Notes: generated from the letters alone by a model not told the origin. Positions 33,985 to 42,859 are shown, numbered from the stretch's first letter. The stretch is 50,768 bases of DNA from Prevotella sp. UBA7551 (GCA_002479145.1 DLLX01000057.1:1-50768), one strand, 5' to 3'. Program-made: numbers and translations.

Positions 33985-34833
33985 TTACTCTTCCGGGGCC
34001 TTGTCGATGAGGTCCATGAACTGGTCAAGTTTCGGAGTAATGATGATCTGCGTGCGGCGGTTGCGCTGCTTGCCCAGCTCTGTGTCGTTGGAAACCAGCG
34101 GATTCCACTCGCCACGACCGCCCGCGGTGAGACGCTTCGGGTCTACACCGAAGTGCTGTTGCAGGTAGAGGGCCACGCTGGTGGCACGCAATGCCGAGAG
34201 ATCCCAGTTGTTACGGATGTTGCGCATCTTCTCGTTGGCCGTATTGATGGGCACGTTATCCGTGTTGCCTTCGATGAGCACGTCGTAGTCTTTGTAGTCC
34301 GTGATGATCTTGGCAATCTTGCTCAGCGTCTGTTCTGCACGGTCATTGACCTCGTAGCTGCCGCTCTTGTAGAGCATGTTGTCAGCCAGCGAGATGTAAA
34401 CCACACCCTTGAGCACCTGCACATCGACCTCCTTGAGCTCCTCACGCGACAGGGAACGGGTGAGATTGTTAGTCAACACCATGTTGAGCGAGTCGCTCTT
34501 GGTCTTCACCTCGACGAGATGGCGGATGTATTGGTTCGACTCGTTTATCTGATCCACCAACTTCGAGATGTTGATGTTGTTCTTGTCGGCGTTGTTCAAG
34601 CTCCTGTCAAGGCTTCCTTGCAGTGCCGCCGCGCTTTCCTTAGCCTGTGCAAGCTGGTCCTCCAGGCTTCTGATGCGCGCGTTGTTGGCTGCGATGGTCT
34701 CCTTCGCGCTCTGATATTCACTCGTCAGTTGTCGGTTCTCGTTCTGGCAATTTTCCAGGTCCTTCTTGCTGGCGCAACCCGACAGCACGAGGCAACCGAT
34801 GGCCAGGGCGGATAATAACTTTCTTGTTTTCAT
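33985..34833 (-). CDS. OmpA-family peptidoglycan-binding lipoprotein with coiled coil
   Basis: The 282-residue protein has a lipoprotein signal (LVLSGC, Cys20), a long coiled-coil region (about 25-110: repeated Glu/Gln/Ala/Leu heptads) and a C-terminal OmpA-like domain (about 145-270). Key family residues are in LIEGNTDNVPINT and LSALRATSVALYLQQHFGVDPKRLTAGGRGE and the RNRRTQI motif that contacts diaminopimelate. It most likely tethers the outer membrane to peptidoglycan. It is a single-gene unit with tandem -7-like boxes upstream and a terminator downstream. Confidence 0.92.
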   Translation of the reverse strand: MKTRKLLSALAIGCLVLSGCASKKDLENCQNENRQLTSEYQSAKETIAANNARIRSLEDQLAQAKESAAALQGSLDRSLNNADKNNINISKLVDQINESNQYIRHLVEVKTKSDSLNMVLTNNLTRSLSREELKEVDVQVLKGVVYISLADNMLYKSGSYEVNDRAEQTLSKIAKIITDYKDYDVLIEGNTDNVPINTANEKMRNIRNNWDLSALRATSVALYLQQHFGVDPKRLTAGGRGEWNPLVSNDTELGKQRNRRTQIIITPKLDQFMDLIDKAPEE

Positions 34834-35300
34834 AATTCTTATCTCCTTTTATTTTTGTTCTTGATATGCGTCGTCCTCTCAAAGGGGCGGCGTGAGGCGC
34901 AATGGAAGCTGACTTCCAACTGGCCTGTCGCACTCTTCTTTATGCAAAGATTGTGCCAAGGGGTGCTATGAAAGTTAGCTTCCCATTAGCCGCATGGCAC
35001 TTATCCTGTTGCAAAGATATGATTTAGACGATGAATATCGCAGGTTGTTGCGCCCGATTAAACTAATTTAACTACTAACTTTCTCTATTATTGAATCTTA
35101 ACGACAAAGGCATCGTCATGCGACTCACGCCACATGGTGGACTGACCGAGAAGCCTTTCCGCACCGCCTTATGCCGAATACCCTTTCATAAGGGGGTATG
35201 GGAGAACGCCAAAGGAGAATTTGCGCACAACCTTCCTGGCCGTCCCACCCTGTCACAACCGCCTTTACGGCGAGACATTCAGGCGCACCGATGCAGCTGC
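34834..35300. other. Leader region of the OmpA-type gene and 3' region of mrp
   Basis: The part next to the OmpA-type gene holds a degenerate duplication (34904-35020) with two -7-like boxes. The part nearer mrp contains only a small imperfect hairpin near 35180-35200 (ATACCCTT with AAGGGGGTAT), a possible mrp terminator without a T-run. The long plus-strand open frame from 35091 is mostly antisense to mrp and is not a gene. Confidence 0.5.
34904..35020 (-). promoter_or_regulatory. Duplicated leader with tandem -7-like boxes for the OmpA-type gene
   Basis: Segment 34904-34953 and segment 34970-35020 resemble each other by eye (roughly two bases in three), and each ends in GCAAAGAT. On the minus strand the upstream copy gives TATCTTTG (35012-35019), an exact -7 match, and the downstream copy gives AATCTTTG, one mismatch. 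An old tandem duplication of the promoter is the simplest reading. Confidence 0.4.
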
Positions 35301-36404
35301 CTACCGGTTTTTCACCTCCACGATGTGGGTCTTCGGGAGCTGGGCATTGCGGCGATTGACCACCGTCACGACGCTTTGCGCCAGGCTGAGGAACGACTGT
35401 CCCACCACAGAGGAGCTGTCCACGGCGGCGGGAACGCCTTCATCGCCACTCTCGCAGATGCCTTGGACGATAGGAATCTGTGCCAACAGGGGCAGTTTCA
35501 TCTCTTTTGCCAGGTTGGCGCAGCCGTCTTTGCCGAAGAGGTAGTACTTGTTGTCGGGCAATTCCTTCGGGGTGAACCACGCCATGTTCTCCACCAGTCC
35601 GAGAATAGGGACGTTCACCTTGTCGTTGAGGTACATATCGATGCCCTTGCGTGCGTCGGCGAGAGCCACCTTCTGCGGGGTCGACACGATGATGGCGCCT
35701 GTGATGGCGAGCGACTGGAGCAGGGTGAGGTGGATGTCGGAGGTGCCCGGAGGCGTATCGAGCACGAAATAGTCGAGCGATCCCCAGTCGGCGTCGGCTA
35801 TAAGTTGCTTTAATGCGTTGGAAGCCATGCCGCCACGCCAAAGCGTAGCGGTCTCGGGATTGACGAAAAAGCCGATGGAGAGCAGCTTGACACCATACTT
35901 CTGCAGCGGCTCGATGAGCTGCCGGCCGTCTTTTTCCACACTATACACGGGCTGTTCCTCCACACCGAACATCTTGGGAAGACTCGGACCGAAGATGTCG
36001 GTATCGAGAATGCCCACCTTATAACCCAATTTCGCCAAGGAGATAGCCAGGTTTACCGCGACGGTACTCTTGCCCACGCCGCCTTTTCCGGAGCTGACGG
36101 CAATGATGTTCTTCACCTGCGGCAGCATCTTTCCGGGCTCCGGGCGCTTCGCAGAGCGGAATTCGGTGTGCACAGTCACCTCCACGTCCTTGCCTACGGA
36201 GTAGTGAATCTGCGCCTCGGCGGCCTTGATGGTCGACTGCATGAACGGGTCGGTGTCACGGGGGAATATCAGTGTGAAGCTCACCTTGTTGCCATCGATG
36301 CGGATACTGTCCGCCAACATCTCGCTCTCCACGAGGTTTTTCTTCGTGCCTGGGTAGATAACTTTCTCCAAGGCATCAGTAATCAGTTTGGGATATAATT
36401 GCAT
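35301..36404 (-). CDS. apbC: Mrp/ApbC-type iron-sulfur cluster carrier P-loop ATPase
   Basis: From the ATG at 36404 the product is 367 residues. An N-terminal MIP18-like domain (about 5-80) precedes a deviant Walker A motif SGKGGVGKST (Lys107 and Lys112), DTDIFGPSLPKMFG (switch I/A' region) and LDTPPGTSDIHL (Walker B). Relatives transfer Fe-S clusters in the cytoplasm. The usual CxxC cluster ligands near the C-terminus are absent: the matching stretch reads ENMAWFTPKELPDN with a lone Cys later in KDGCAN. The upstream in-frame start at 36485 adds 27 basic residues and crosses the -7 box, so it is rejected. The gene is divergent from the AlbA_2 gene. Confidence 0.93.
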   Translation of the reverse strand: MQLYPKLITDALEKVIYPGTKKNLVESEMLADSIRIDGNKVSFTLIFPRDTDPFMQSTIKAAEAQIHYSVGKDVEVTVHTEFRSAKRPEPGKMLPQVKNIIAVSSGKGGVGKSTVAVNLAISLAKLGYKVGILDTDIFGPSLPKMFGVEEQPVYSVEKDGRQLIEPLQKYGVKLLSIGFFVNPETATLWRGGMASNALKQLIADADWGSLDYFVLDTPPGTSDIHLTLLQSLAITGAIIVSTPQKVALADARKGIDMYLNDKVNVPILGLVENMAWFTPKELPDNKYYLFGKDGCANLAKEMKLPLLAQIPIVQGICESGDEGVPAAVDSSSVVGQSFLSLAQSVVTVVNRRNAQLPKTHIVEVKNR

Positions 36405-36424
36405 AATCGTTGTTCTTTTTGTGG

Positions 36425-36432
36425 CAAAGGTA
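36425..36432 (-). promoter_or_regulatory. -7 box of mrp
   Basis: The minus strand reads TACCTTTG 20 bp before the mrp start codon. No clear -33 element is visible. Confidence 0.45.
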
Positions 36433-36517
36433 CAAAGTTTTTTCTTATTCCGGCCGCATGGACGGCTGAAAAGGGGGCTCGGCAAACCACGACGGCAACG
36501 GTTTGCAGCCGCAGCGG

Positions 36518-36549
36518 CTTGCCCGTCTGGGAGGATTTATTTACCTTTG
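36518..36549 (+). promoter_or_regulatory. Promoter of the AlbA_2-domain gene
   Basis: CTTG (36518-36521, one mismatch to TTTG) is followed after 20 bp by TACCTTTG (36542-36549), an exact -7 match, 27 bp before the start codon. Confidence 0.55.
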
Positions 36550-36576
36550 CACTCCCATTGAGCAAGGAAACAGAAG

Positions 36577-37209
36577 ATGACAGACGAACAATACCTTCGC
36601 AGACTCATCGACGAGGGAGAGCACGAGCAGCAGGATTTCAAGTATAAGGTACAGGAAGCCAACAAGTTGGCGCGGTCGGTATCGGCCTTTGCCAACACCC
36701 ATGGCGGCCGTCTGCTCATCGGAGTGCGCGACGACGGCGAGATCGCCGGGGTGAGGAGCGAGGAGGAAATCTACATGATGCACGCCGCAGCGTTCAAGTA
36801 TTGTGCGCCCGAGAGCGCCATCCGGTTCGACACACTGCACGTCAAAGGGCGGTCGGTGGTCATTGCCACCATCCCCCCGGCACAGCGAAAGCCCGTCAAG
36901 GCCATCGACACCGACGGGCAACAGCATGCCTATGTGCGCATTGGCGACGAGAACATAGCCGCCTCTCCCGTCCATCTGGAGATGTGGCAGCAGGAGCAAC
37001 GCGCTTCCAACCAGATGGAATATGGCGGGACGGCACGCCAAATGATGCGCGCTTTGGGCGAGCACAGCGGCGAAACCCTCAACCGTCTGGTGCGACTTTC
37101 GCAGGTAAACCGCCGCGCAAGCATCACCCTGCTGGCACGGTTCGTCCGCTATGGGCTTGCGGAAATGAGGTTTGAGGACCAGCAGTTCCGCTTCTACCCC
37201 ACCGAATAA
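36577..37209 (+). CDS. Small AlbA_2 (Schlafen-like) domain protein
   Basis: This 210-residue protein matches the AlbA_2 domain often found at the N-terminus of putative helix-turn-helix or ATP-binding regulators: EHEQQDFKYKVQ, ARSVSAFANTHGGRLLIGVR and DDGEIAGVRSEEEIY (residues about 11-65), then VVIATIPPAQRKPVKAID and HAYVRIGDENIAAS. The C-terminal part (about 140-210) may be a winged helix, from NRLVRLSQVNRRASITLLAR. It has no membrane segment or signal peptide. The role is unknown; nucleic-acid binding is inferred from the family. It stands alone, divergent from mrp. Confidence 0.85.
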   Translation: MTDEQYLRRLIDEGEHEQQDFKYKVQEANKLARSVSAFANTHGGRLLIGVRDDGEIAGVRSEEEIYMMHAAAFKYCAPESAIRFDTLHVKGRSVVIATIPPAQRKPVKAIDTDGQQHAYVRIGDENIAASPVHLEMWQQEQRASNQMEYGGTARQMMRALGEHSGETLNRLVRLSQVNRRASITLLARFVRYGLAEMRFEDQQFRFYPTE

Positions 37210-37342
37210 CAGCTGGACCGACTCGTTGGAAGAATGAGAGGGCACGGCAGTTTGTTGTCCGTTTTTTCCTCAAATTTGCCCTATTTACAAAAAATAAAGG
37301 TTTTGTAATCTATTTTTATAGGCTTTTTCCAAAAACAAGACT

Positions 37343-37350
37343 TACTTTTG
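37343..37350 (+). promoter_or_regulatory. -7 box of the TolC-HlyD-ABC operon
   Basis: TACTTTTG matches TAnnTTTG and lies 33 bp before ATG 37384. An alternative start codon at 37348 would fall inside this box, which favours 37384 as the true start. Confidence 0.5.
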
Positions 37351-37383
37351 CAAGGTGTTAACACTACAGGTCTTTTTAGCTCT

Positions 37384-38877
37384 ATGAAGAAGTTTCTCAT
37401 CTCGGCATGCTGCCTTTTCAGCATTGTCGGATCTCATGCGCAAGGCGTTCTCACGCTGGAGAAGTGCCGGGAGCTGGCCTTGCAGAACAACAGGCAGCTG
37501 AAAATCTCCAGCCTTGCCATCGATGTCGCGGAGCAAACCCACAAGGTAGCCAAAACAAAATACCTGCCCCGCGTGGATGGATTGGCTGGTTACACCCACT
37601 TCACCAAGGAGGTCTCGCTACTGAATAGCAGCCAGAAATCAGCACTTAGCAACCTGGGCAACAACTCCGTAGGGCAACTGGGCAACAGCCTGTCGGCCGA
37701 CATTGCCAACTGGGCACAGCAGGGAATCATCAGTCAGGAGGTGGCTCAGCGGCTCAATGACATGCTGTCGCAGGTCGGAACGCCCGCTACGGACGCACTC
37801 AACAACGTCGGTCAGGCCGTGCGCGACGCCTTCCGGACCAACAACAAGAACATGTACACGGGCGCAATCATGCTCTCACAGCCCGTTTACATGGGCGGAG
37901 CCATCAAGACTGCGAACGATATGGCGGCCAAAACGGAAGAGTTGGCGCGCAATAACCTGGAGAACAAGCGGCAGACGGTGCTCTTTGCCGTCGACAATGC
38001 CTACTGGATGGCCGTGTCACTGAAGAACAAGGAGCGGCTGGCGGAGCAATACAAGTCGCTCGTGGAGCAGCTACAGTCGGATGTAAGGAAGCTGATCCGC
38101 GAGGGAGTGGCCACCCGTTCGGACGGATTGAAGGTCGATGTGGCCGTCAATACCGCCGACTTGGAGCTGACTCGCGCACGGGATGGCGTGGCATTAGTGA
38201 AGATGGCGCTGTGCGAACTGTGCGGAATCGACCTCAACGGCGACCTCCGTCTGGCCGACGAAGGGCTTTCCCAGCCTATGCCCGACCGCATGAGCATGGG
38301 CATTTATAGCACCGACACCACCTTCAACGCACGCCCGGAGGTGAGGATGCTGGCCAACATGGTCGAGCTGACGGAGCTGAACACCCGTCTCGTCCAGTCG
38401 CTCTACAAGCCCCACATCGCCCTCACGGGTGGCTATATGGTCTCCAACCCAAATGTTTACAACGGATTTGAGCAGAAATTTGCGGGCGTATGGAACATCG
38501 GTATCGTCATGCAAGTGCCCATTTGGAACTGGGGAGAGAGCAGGTACCGCACCCGTTCGGCCAAGACCATGACCACTATCGCCAACCTGGAGCTAAGCGA
38601 TCTGCGCAGCAAAATCAACCTTCAGGTGGAGCAAAGCCGCTTCCAGCTGAAGGAAGCCACCCTGAAACTGGAGAAAACCCGCAAGAATCTGACCGCTGCG
38701 GAGGAGAATTTGCGCTGCGCCAACCTCGGTTTCAAGGAGGGAGTGATGACCGTTACCGACGTGGAACGGGCACAAACAGCATGGCTTATGGCACAGACAC
38801 AGCTCCTGGACGCGGACATCGACGTGCGGTTGGCACAGACATCACTTCACAAAGCATTGGGAACCATCGGAAAATAA
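37384..38877 (+). CDS. TolC-family outer-membrane efflux channel
   Basis: The 497-residue protein starts with a signal peptide (MKKFLISACCLFSIVGSHAQ). It then shows the two-fold TolC pattern: LTLEKCRELALQNNRQLKIS and a long coiled-coil with GAIMLSQPVYMGGAIKTAND in the first half, NARPEVRMLANMVELTELNTR and MQVPIWNWGESRYRTRSAKT in the second, and LRCANLGFKEGVMTVTDVERAQTAWL near the C-terminus. It is the outer-membrane exit duct of the exporter encoded by the next three genes. The insertion around residues 70-150 is longer than in E. coli TolC. It lies 21 bp before the HlyD-type gene. Confidence 0.93.
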   Translation: MKKFLISACCLFSIVGSHAQGVLTLEKCRELALQNNRQLKISSLAIDVAEQTHKVAKTKYLPRVDGLAGYTHFTKEVSLLNSSQKSALSNLGNNSVGQLGNSLSADIANWAQQGIISQEVAQRLNDMLSQVGTPATDALNNVGQAVRDAFRTNNKNMYTGAIMLSQPVYMGGAIKTANDMAAKTEELARNNLENKRQTVLFAVDNAYWMAVSLKNKERLAEQYKSLVEQLQSDVRKLIREGVATRSDGLKVDVAVNTADLELTRARDGVALVKMALCELCGIDLNGDLRLADEGLSQPMPDRMSMGIYSTDTTFNARPEVRMLANMVELTELNTRLVQSLYKPHIALTGGYMVSNPNVYNGFEQKFAGVWNIGIVMQVPIWNWGESRYRTRSAKTMTTIANLELSDLRSKINLQVEQSRFQLKEATLKLEKTRKNLTAAEENLRCANLGFKEGVMTVTDVERAQTAWLMAQTQLLDADIDVRLAQTSLHKALGTIGK

Positions 38878-38898
38878 TCACTTTAACAGCATACTATC

Positions 38899-39885
38899 AT
38901 GTCAGCGAAATCACAGCACAACAATATTCTCCTTGCCATCCTGGGCTTCACCACCGTGGTCGTCATCGTGGGACTGGTGGGCTATTTCCTCTTCAAAGAA
39001 GACCCGGAGGTCATCCAAGGCTCGATAGAGGTGAGCGAATACCGCGTCTCCTGCAAGCTGCCAGGCCGCATTGTGGACCTGAAGGTGAAGGAGGGCGACC
39101 ATGTAAGGAAGGGCGACACGCTCGCCATACTGGAGATTCCGGAGATGGACGCACAGGAAAAGGTGGCACAGGCCACTGCCAACGCGACCACCGCACTGAG
39201 CGAACTCGCCGCTGCGCCCACACGGGCTCAGACGGTAGAGAGCGCCTACCAGATTTACCGGCAGGCCGTAGCCGCCCGTGACGTGGCACAAAAGACCTAC
39301 GGCCGCCTCAGCAGACTCTATGATGAGGGCGTGGTATCGGCCCAGAAGCGCGACGAGGCACAAGCCGCGCTGCAGGTGGCGGATGCACAATGCGTAGCCA
39401 CCAAGGCCCAATGGGAGCTGGCCAAGGAGGGAGCGCGCGAGGAATCGAAACGCGCGGCACGCCAACAGGCACAGGCTGCCAAGGAGGCAGTGACGGTAGT
39501 GAAGTCCGTTTTGCGCGAGACGGTGCAGCTGGCCACCCACGACGGCGAGGTGTCCACCATCTATCCGAAGGTGGGAGAGCTGGTAGGACTGGGCAGTCCC
39601 ATCATGAGCGTAGAGATGATGGACGACATTTGGGGCACGTTCAACGTGCGCGAAGACCAGCTTAGGGGGCTGAAAGTCGGCGATACCTTCTCCGCTTACG
39701 TCCCAGCACTGGACAAAAAGATCAAGATGCGCGTCTATGCCATCAAGGACCAAGGCTCCTATGCCGTGTGGAAAGCCACCAAAACGACGGGCCAGTACGA
39801 CTTGAAGACCTTCGAGGTGAAGGCGCGTCCCGAGACGAAGGTAGAGGGATTGCGCCCAGGGATGTCCATCATCCTCAAGCGGTAG
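38899..39885 (+). CDS. HlyD-family periplasmic adaptor (membrane fusion protein)
   Basis: The 328-residue protein has one N-terminal membrane helix (about 8-30), the lipoyl half-motif EYRVSCKLPGRIVDLKVKEG with GDHVRKGDTLAILE, a coiled-coil hairpin (about 95-195) and the second lipoyl half plus beta-barrel (ATHDGEVSTIYPKVGELVGL, FNVREDQLRGLKVGDTF). It bridges the inner-membrane ABC permeases and the TolC-type channel. It starts 21 bp after the TolC-type gene; 157 bp without a gene follow before the first permease. Confidence 0.93.
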   Translation: MSAKSQHNNILLAILGFTTVVVIVGLVGYFLFKEDPEVIQGSIEVSEYRVSCKLPGRIVDLKVKEGDHVRKGDTLAILEIPEMDAQEKVAQATANATTALSELAAAPTRAQTVESAYQIYRQAVAARDVAQKTYGRLSRLYDEGVVSAQKRDEAQAALQVADAQCVATKAQWELAKEGAREESKRAARQQAQAAKEAVTVVKSVLRETVQLATHDGEVSTIYPKVGELVGLGSPIMSVEMMDDIWGTFNVREDQLRGLKVGDTFSAYVPALDKKIKMRVYAIKDQGSYAVWKATKTTGQYDLKTFEVKARPETKVEGLRPGMSIILKR

Positions 39886-40042
39886 CCCCTCCACCGCTTC
39901 CCCGCCAAGCCCTCACCCCCGTCCCAGAAAGAAAAGAGAACAACGCTTTACGGCCGAAAGAGCCGGACGGCAACCACGGAAAGGCAAGGCGGAAGAGAGA
40001 AAGAAGCAAGTTGACATCCACTCCATACTATTGCAAACAAGC

Positions 40043-41221
40043 ATGAAACCGGGCGAGATACTGACAAGAACGCTGCGCGTGGCGGCACGGGAATGCGGCC
40101 AGATAGCCCGCAACCCCATCTATTTGTTCTGCATGGTGGTGTTCCCCGTCATGGTAACGTATTTCTTTACGTCCATGCTGGGCGAGGGACAGCCCGAGAA
40201 TCTGCCTGTGGGCGTGGTCGACCAGGACCGCACCGAGGTCACAAGGGCGATGACGCGCCGCCTGGATGGATTTCAGACCACACAGGTAAAGGACTATTAT
40301 CCGTCCCCATCCGACGCGCGCAAGGCCATGCAACGCGGCGAGATCTACGGCTTTATCGTCTTTCCCGAAGGCATGACGGCCAGTCTTCTGGCCTCGAAGC
40401 AGCCACATGTGCCCTTCTATTACAGTTCGGTGACGATGCTTCCGGGCAGCCTGGTGTACCGCGACCTCGTGACAGTCACCTCCCTTGGCGCCGCCTCCGT
40501 GGGACAAGCGAAGCTCCAAATGTTGGGAAAGACAGACCAAGAGGTCATGAATTTCTTGCAACCCATCACCATCGACCTTCACATGACGGGCAACCCGTGG
40601 TCCAATTACAACGTCTATCTCAGCAGTATCATGGTGCCCGGCGTACTGGGTATCTTCATCTTCCTCATCACAGTCTATTCCATCGGGACGGAGCTGAAGT
40701 TTGGACGCGGCCGCGAATGGATTCGCCTGTCGGGCAACAACATTGTCGTCGCGCTGGCAGGGAAGTTCCTTCCCCAGTTTTTACTATTCACAGCGGTGTT
40801 CCTCGGCTACATGATCTACATCTTCGGCCGCCTCGATTTCCCCCACCCCGGGGGACTTTCGTCCATCCTTCTCCTCACGCTGCTGATGGTTCTCGCCAGC
40901 GAAGGCTTCGGCATCTTTATCTTCGGACTGTTGCCTTCGCTGCGAATGTCGATGAGCGTCAGCTCACTTTGGGGCGTCCTGGGCATCAGTATATGCGGCG
41001 CCACGTTTCCCGTCTTCGCCATGGACCCCGTTCTTCAGGGCCTCTCCTATCTCTTTCCGCTGCGCCATTACTGGATGATTTACCAGCTGAACGTCTTCAA
41101 CGGATTCCCGCTTAGCGACGCCTACACCAACATAGCGGCCCTGTTGCTCTTCGCCCTGCTCCCCCTGCTGACGATGTACCGCACGAAGAAGGCCATGCTC
41201 GAATACGTTTACATCCCCTAA
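40043..41221 (+). CDS. ABC-2 type exporter permease 1
   Basis: The 392-residue inner-membrane protein has the ABC-2 permease layout: one N-terminal helix (IYLFCMVVFPVMVTYFFTSM), a large periplasmic domain (about 45-190, LPVGVVDQDRTEVTRAMTRR) and five C-terminal helices (GVLGIFIFLITVYSIGTELK onward). It resembles YhhJ/YbhR-like drug exporter permeases. ATG 40043 is used; an in-frame TTG at 40031 adds four residues without support. No Walker motifs are present, so it needs a separate ATPase. It ends 5 bp before the second permease. Confidence 0.92.
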   Translation: MKPGEILTRTLRVAARECGQIARNPIYLFCMVVFPVMVTYFFTSMLGEGQPENLPVGVVDQDRTEVTRAMTRRLDGFQTTQVKDYYPSPSDARKAMQRGEIYGFIVFPEGMTASLLASKQPHVPFYYSSVTMLPGSLVYRDLVTVTSLGAASVGQAKLQMLGKTDQEVMNFLQPITIDLHMTGNPWSNYNVYLSSIMVPGVLGIFIFLITVYSIGTELKFGRGREWIRLSGNNIVVALAGKFLPQFLLFTAVFLGYMIYIFGRLDFPHPGGLSSILLLTLLMVLASEGFGIFIFGLLPSLRMSMSVSSLWGVLGISICGATFPVFAMDPVLQGLSYLFPLRHYWMIYQLNVFNGFPLSDAYTNIAALLLFALLPLLTMYRTKKAMLEYVYIP

Positions 41222-41226
41222 CTGGC

Positions 41227-42528
41227 ATGAAAAGAATCAAAGGAATATTCCATGCGATGTCCGAGGCCATCCACGACACGTGCTATATCTGGTGGCTGGA
41301 GATGAAGAACACCTTCAAGGACGAGGGCGTACTCATCTTCTTCGTCCTCGTTCCGCTGGGCTATCCGCTGCTCTACTCGTGGATTTACAACAACGAGAGG
41401 GTACACGACGTGCCCGTAGCCGTGGTGGACAACTCCCATTCCCAGCTTTCCCGCGAGCTGCTCCGGCGCATTGACGCGTCGCCCGACGTGCGTGTGGCCT
41501 ACTATTGCGACAACCTGCCCGAGGCGAAAGCCCTCATTGGCAGGCAGGCCGCCAACGGTGTGCTCCTCATTCCCGATGATTTTGAGGAGAAAGTAGGGCG
41601 CGGCGAACAGGCACACCTGAGCGTTTACTGCGACATGAGCCTCATGTTGACCTACAAAGCCATCTACCAAACCGCCCAGACCGTGGCCACAGGAATCAAC
41701 ACGGAGATACAAAAGCCCGCCTCGATGAGCACCACCGAGCGCGACGAGGAGATCAACACCGCACCATTGGTCGTCGACGCGGTACAGCTATACAACCCGA
41801 CAGGCGGCTATGGCAACTCGCTTTTGCCGGGCGTACTGGTCTTGATCCTCCAGCAGACGCTGCTGTTAGGCGTGGGCCTCTCCGCAGGCACAGCGCGGGA
41901 AAACAACCGCTACCGCGACCTGGTGCCCGTCAGCCGCCACTTCAACGGCATCTTCCGCATCGTGTGTGGCAAGTCGATGTGCTACTTCATGATCTACATG
42001 CTGCTCTCCTGCTACGTCCTGATTGGCGTGCCAAGGATGTTCAGCTTCACGCATTTGCTTCACTTTTCAGACTACATTGCCTTTATCATCCCCTTCCTGT
42101 TGGCCATCATTTTCTTTGGAATGACTATCTCCTGCATCGTCCGTTACCGCGAGAACATTCTGCTGCTGGTAGTGTTCACCTCCGTGCTTTTCCTGTTTCT
42201 CAGTGGCCTTAGTTGGCCAAGAGAAGACATACCCGGGGTATGGCAGACCATCGGGTGGCTCATTCCTTCGACCTTTGGCATCCGCGGCTTTGTGCGCATG
42301 AACTCGATGGGGGCGACGATTCAGGACATCCAAGTGGAGTACAACGCCTTATGGATGCAGGTGGTGTTCTACCTGCTCACGACTTGTCTGGTGTACAGCT
42401 ATCAGATTCGCAGCGCATACCGACACGCCACCGACCAGATTTCGTCCATACAGGAGCGCATTCGCGCACGCCTTGACCGTCCGAAAGCAGAAGAAAAGAC
42501 CGAGGAATCTACTTCTGAAGGCGTGTGA
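41227..42528 (+). CDS. ABC-2 type exporter permease 2
   Basis: The 433-residue protein is a second ABC-2 permease: N-terminal helix (VLIFFVLVPLGYPLLYSWIY), periplasmic domain with VPVAVVDNSHSQLSRELLRR, then LLPGVLVLILQQTLLLGVGLSAG and four further helices, and a charged cytoplasmic tail (RARLDRPKAEEKTEE). It pairs with the preceding permease as a heterodimer. No ABC ATPase gene follows; instead a strong terminator begins 41 bp after the stop. Confidence 0.92.
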   Translation: MKRIKGIFHAMSEAIHDTCYIWWLEMKNTFKDEGVLIFFVLVPLGYPLLYSWIYNNERVHDVPVAVVDNSHSQLSRELLRRIDASPDVRVAYYCDNLPEAKALIGRQAANGVLLIPDDFEEKVGRGEQAHLSVYCDMSLMLTYKAIYQTAQTVATGINTEIQKPASMSTTERDEEINTAPLVVDAVQLYNPTGGYGNSLLPGVLVLILQQTLLLGVGLSAGTARENNRYRDLVPVSRHFNGIFRIVCGKSMCYFMIYMLLSCYVLIGVPRMFSFTHLLHFSDYIAFIIPFLLAIIFFGMTISCIVRYRENILLLVVFTSVLFLFLSGLSWPREDIPGVWQTIGWLIPSTFGIRGFVRMNSMGATIQDIQVEYNALWMQVVFYLLTTCLVYSYQIRSAYRHATDQISSIQERIRARLDRPKAEEKTEESTSEGV

Positions 42529-42568
42529 AGGATGGCGCTCGCAACGCATCAGGCGTCTTAGGGCGCGC

Positions 42569-42605
42569 AAAGGGGGCAGACCGCCATGTGGTTTGCCCCC
42601 TTTTT
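42569..42605 (+). terminator. Intrinsic terminator of the TolC-HlyD-ABC operon
   Basis: AAAGGGGGCA (42569-42578) pairs with TGCCCCCTTT (42594-42603) and the transcript ends in a T-run (42601-42605). Closes the export operon. Confidence 0.88.
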
Positions 42606-42690
42606 ATGGGCAGGCAAAAAGCATCGTCGCACCCATTCTTGCCACCATCGACAGCCGTTCGTGCGCACTGACCAGGGCTGACACCCCGAA

Positions 42691-42704
42691 AGAGAACGTT
42701 CTCT
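42691..42704. other. 14-bp perfect palindrome
   Basis: AGAGAACGTTCTCT is fully self-complementary with a central CG. It lies downstream of the exporter terminator with no gene start nearby, so it may be chance or an isolated protein-binding site. Confidence 0.35.
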
Positions 42705-42859
42705 CACTGCACTGTGGGTGCACCTTTTTCCGCCCGGTAAGGGGCAACGCAGCTGCAATGCCGCACATCCGTAAAGCCTCAACGACCACGACGGGAATGG
42801 CATACGGAAGCTACAGGGGCACAAAACGTAACCACTTGATTCACAATATCTTCTGATTA

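Noticed and set aside
35091..35813. 240-codon plus-strand open frame
   Set aside because: Mostly antisense to mrp; no motif and no promoter-like box at its start.
36495..36506. GCAACGGTTTGC as a further LacI-type operator
   Set aside because: Two mismatches to the palindrome, and only 35 bp before the -7 box of the AlbA_2 gene, so it breaks the 55-56 bp rule; the gene is unrelated to starch.
42473..42856. 127-codon open frame after the second permease
   Set aside because: It overlaps the end of the permease gene and the strong terminator at 42569-42605.
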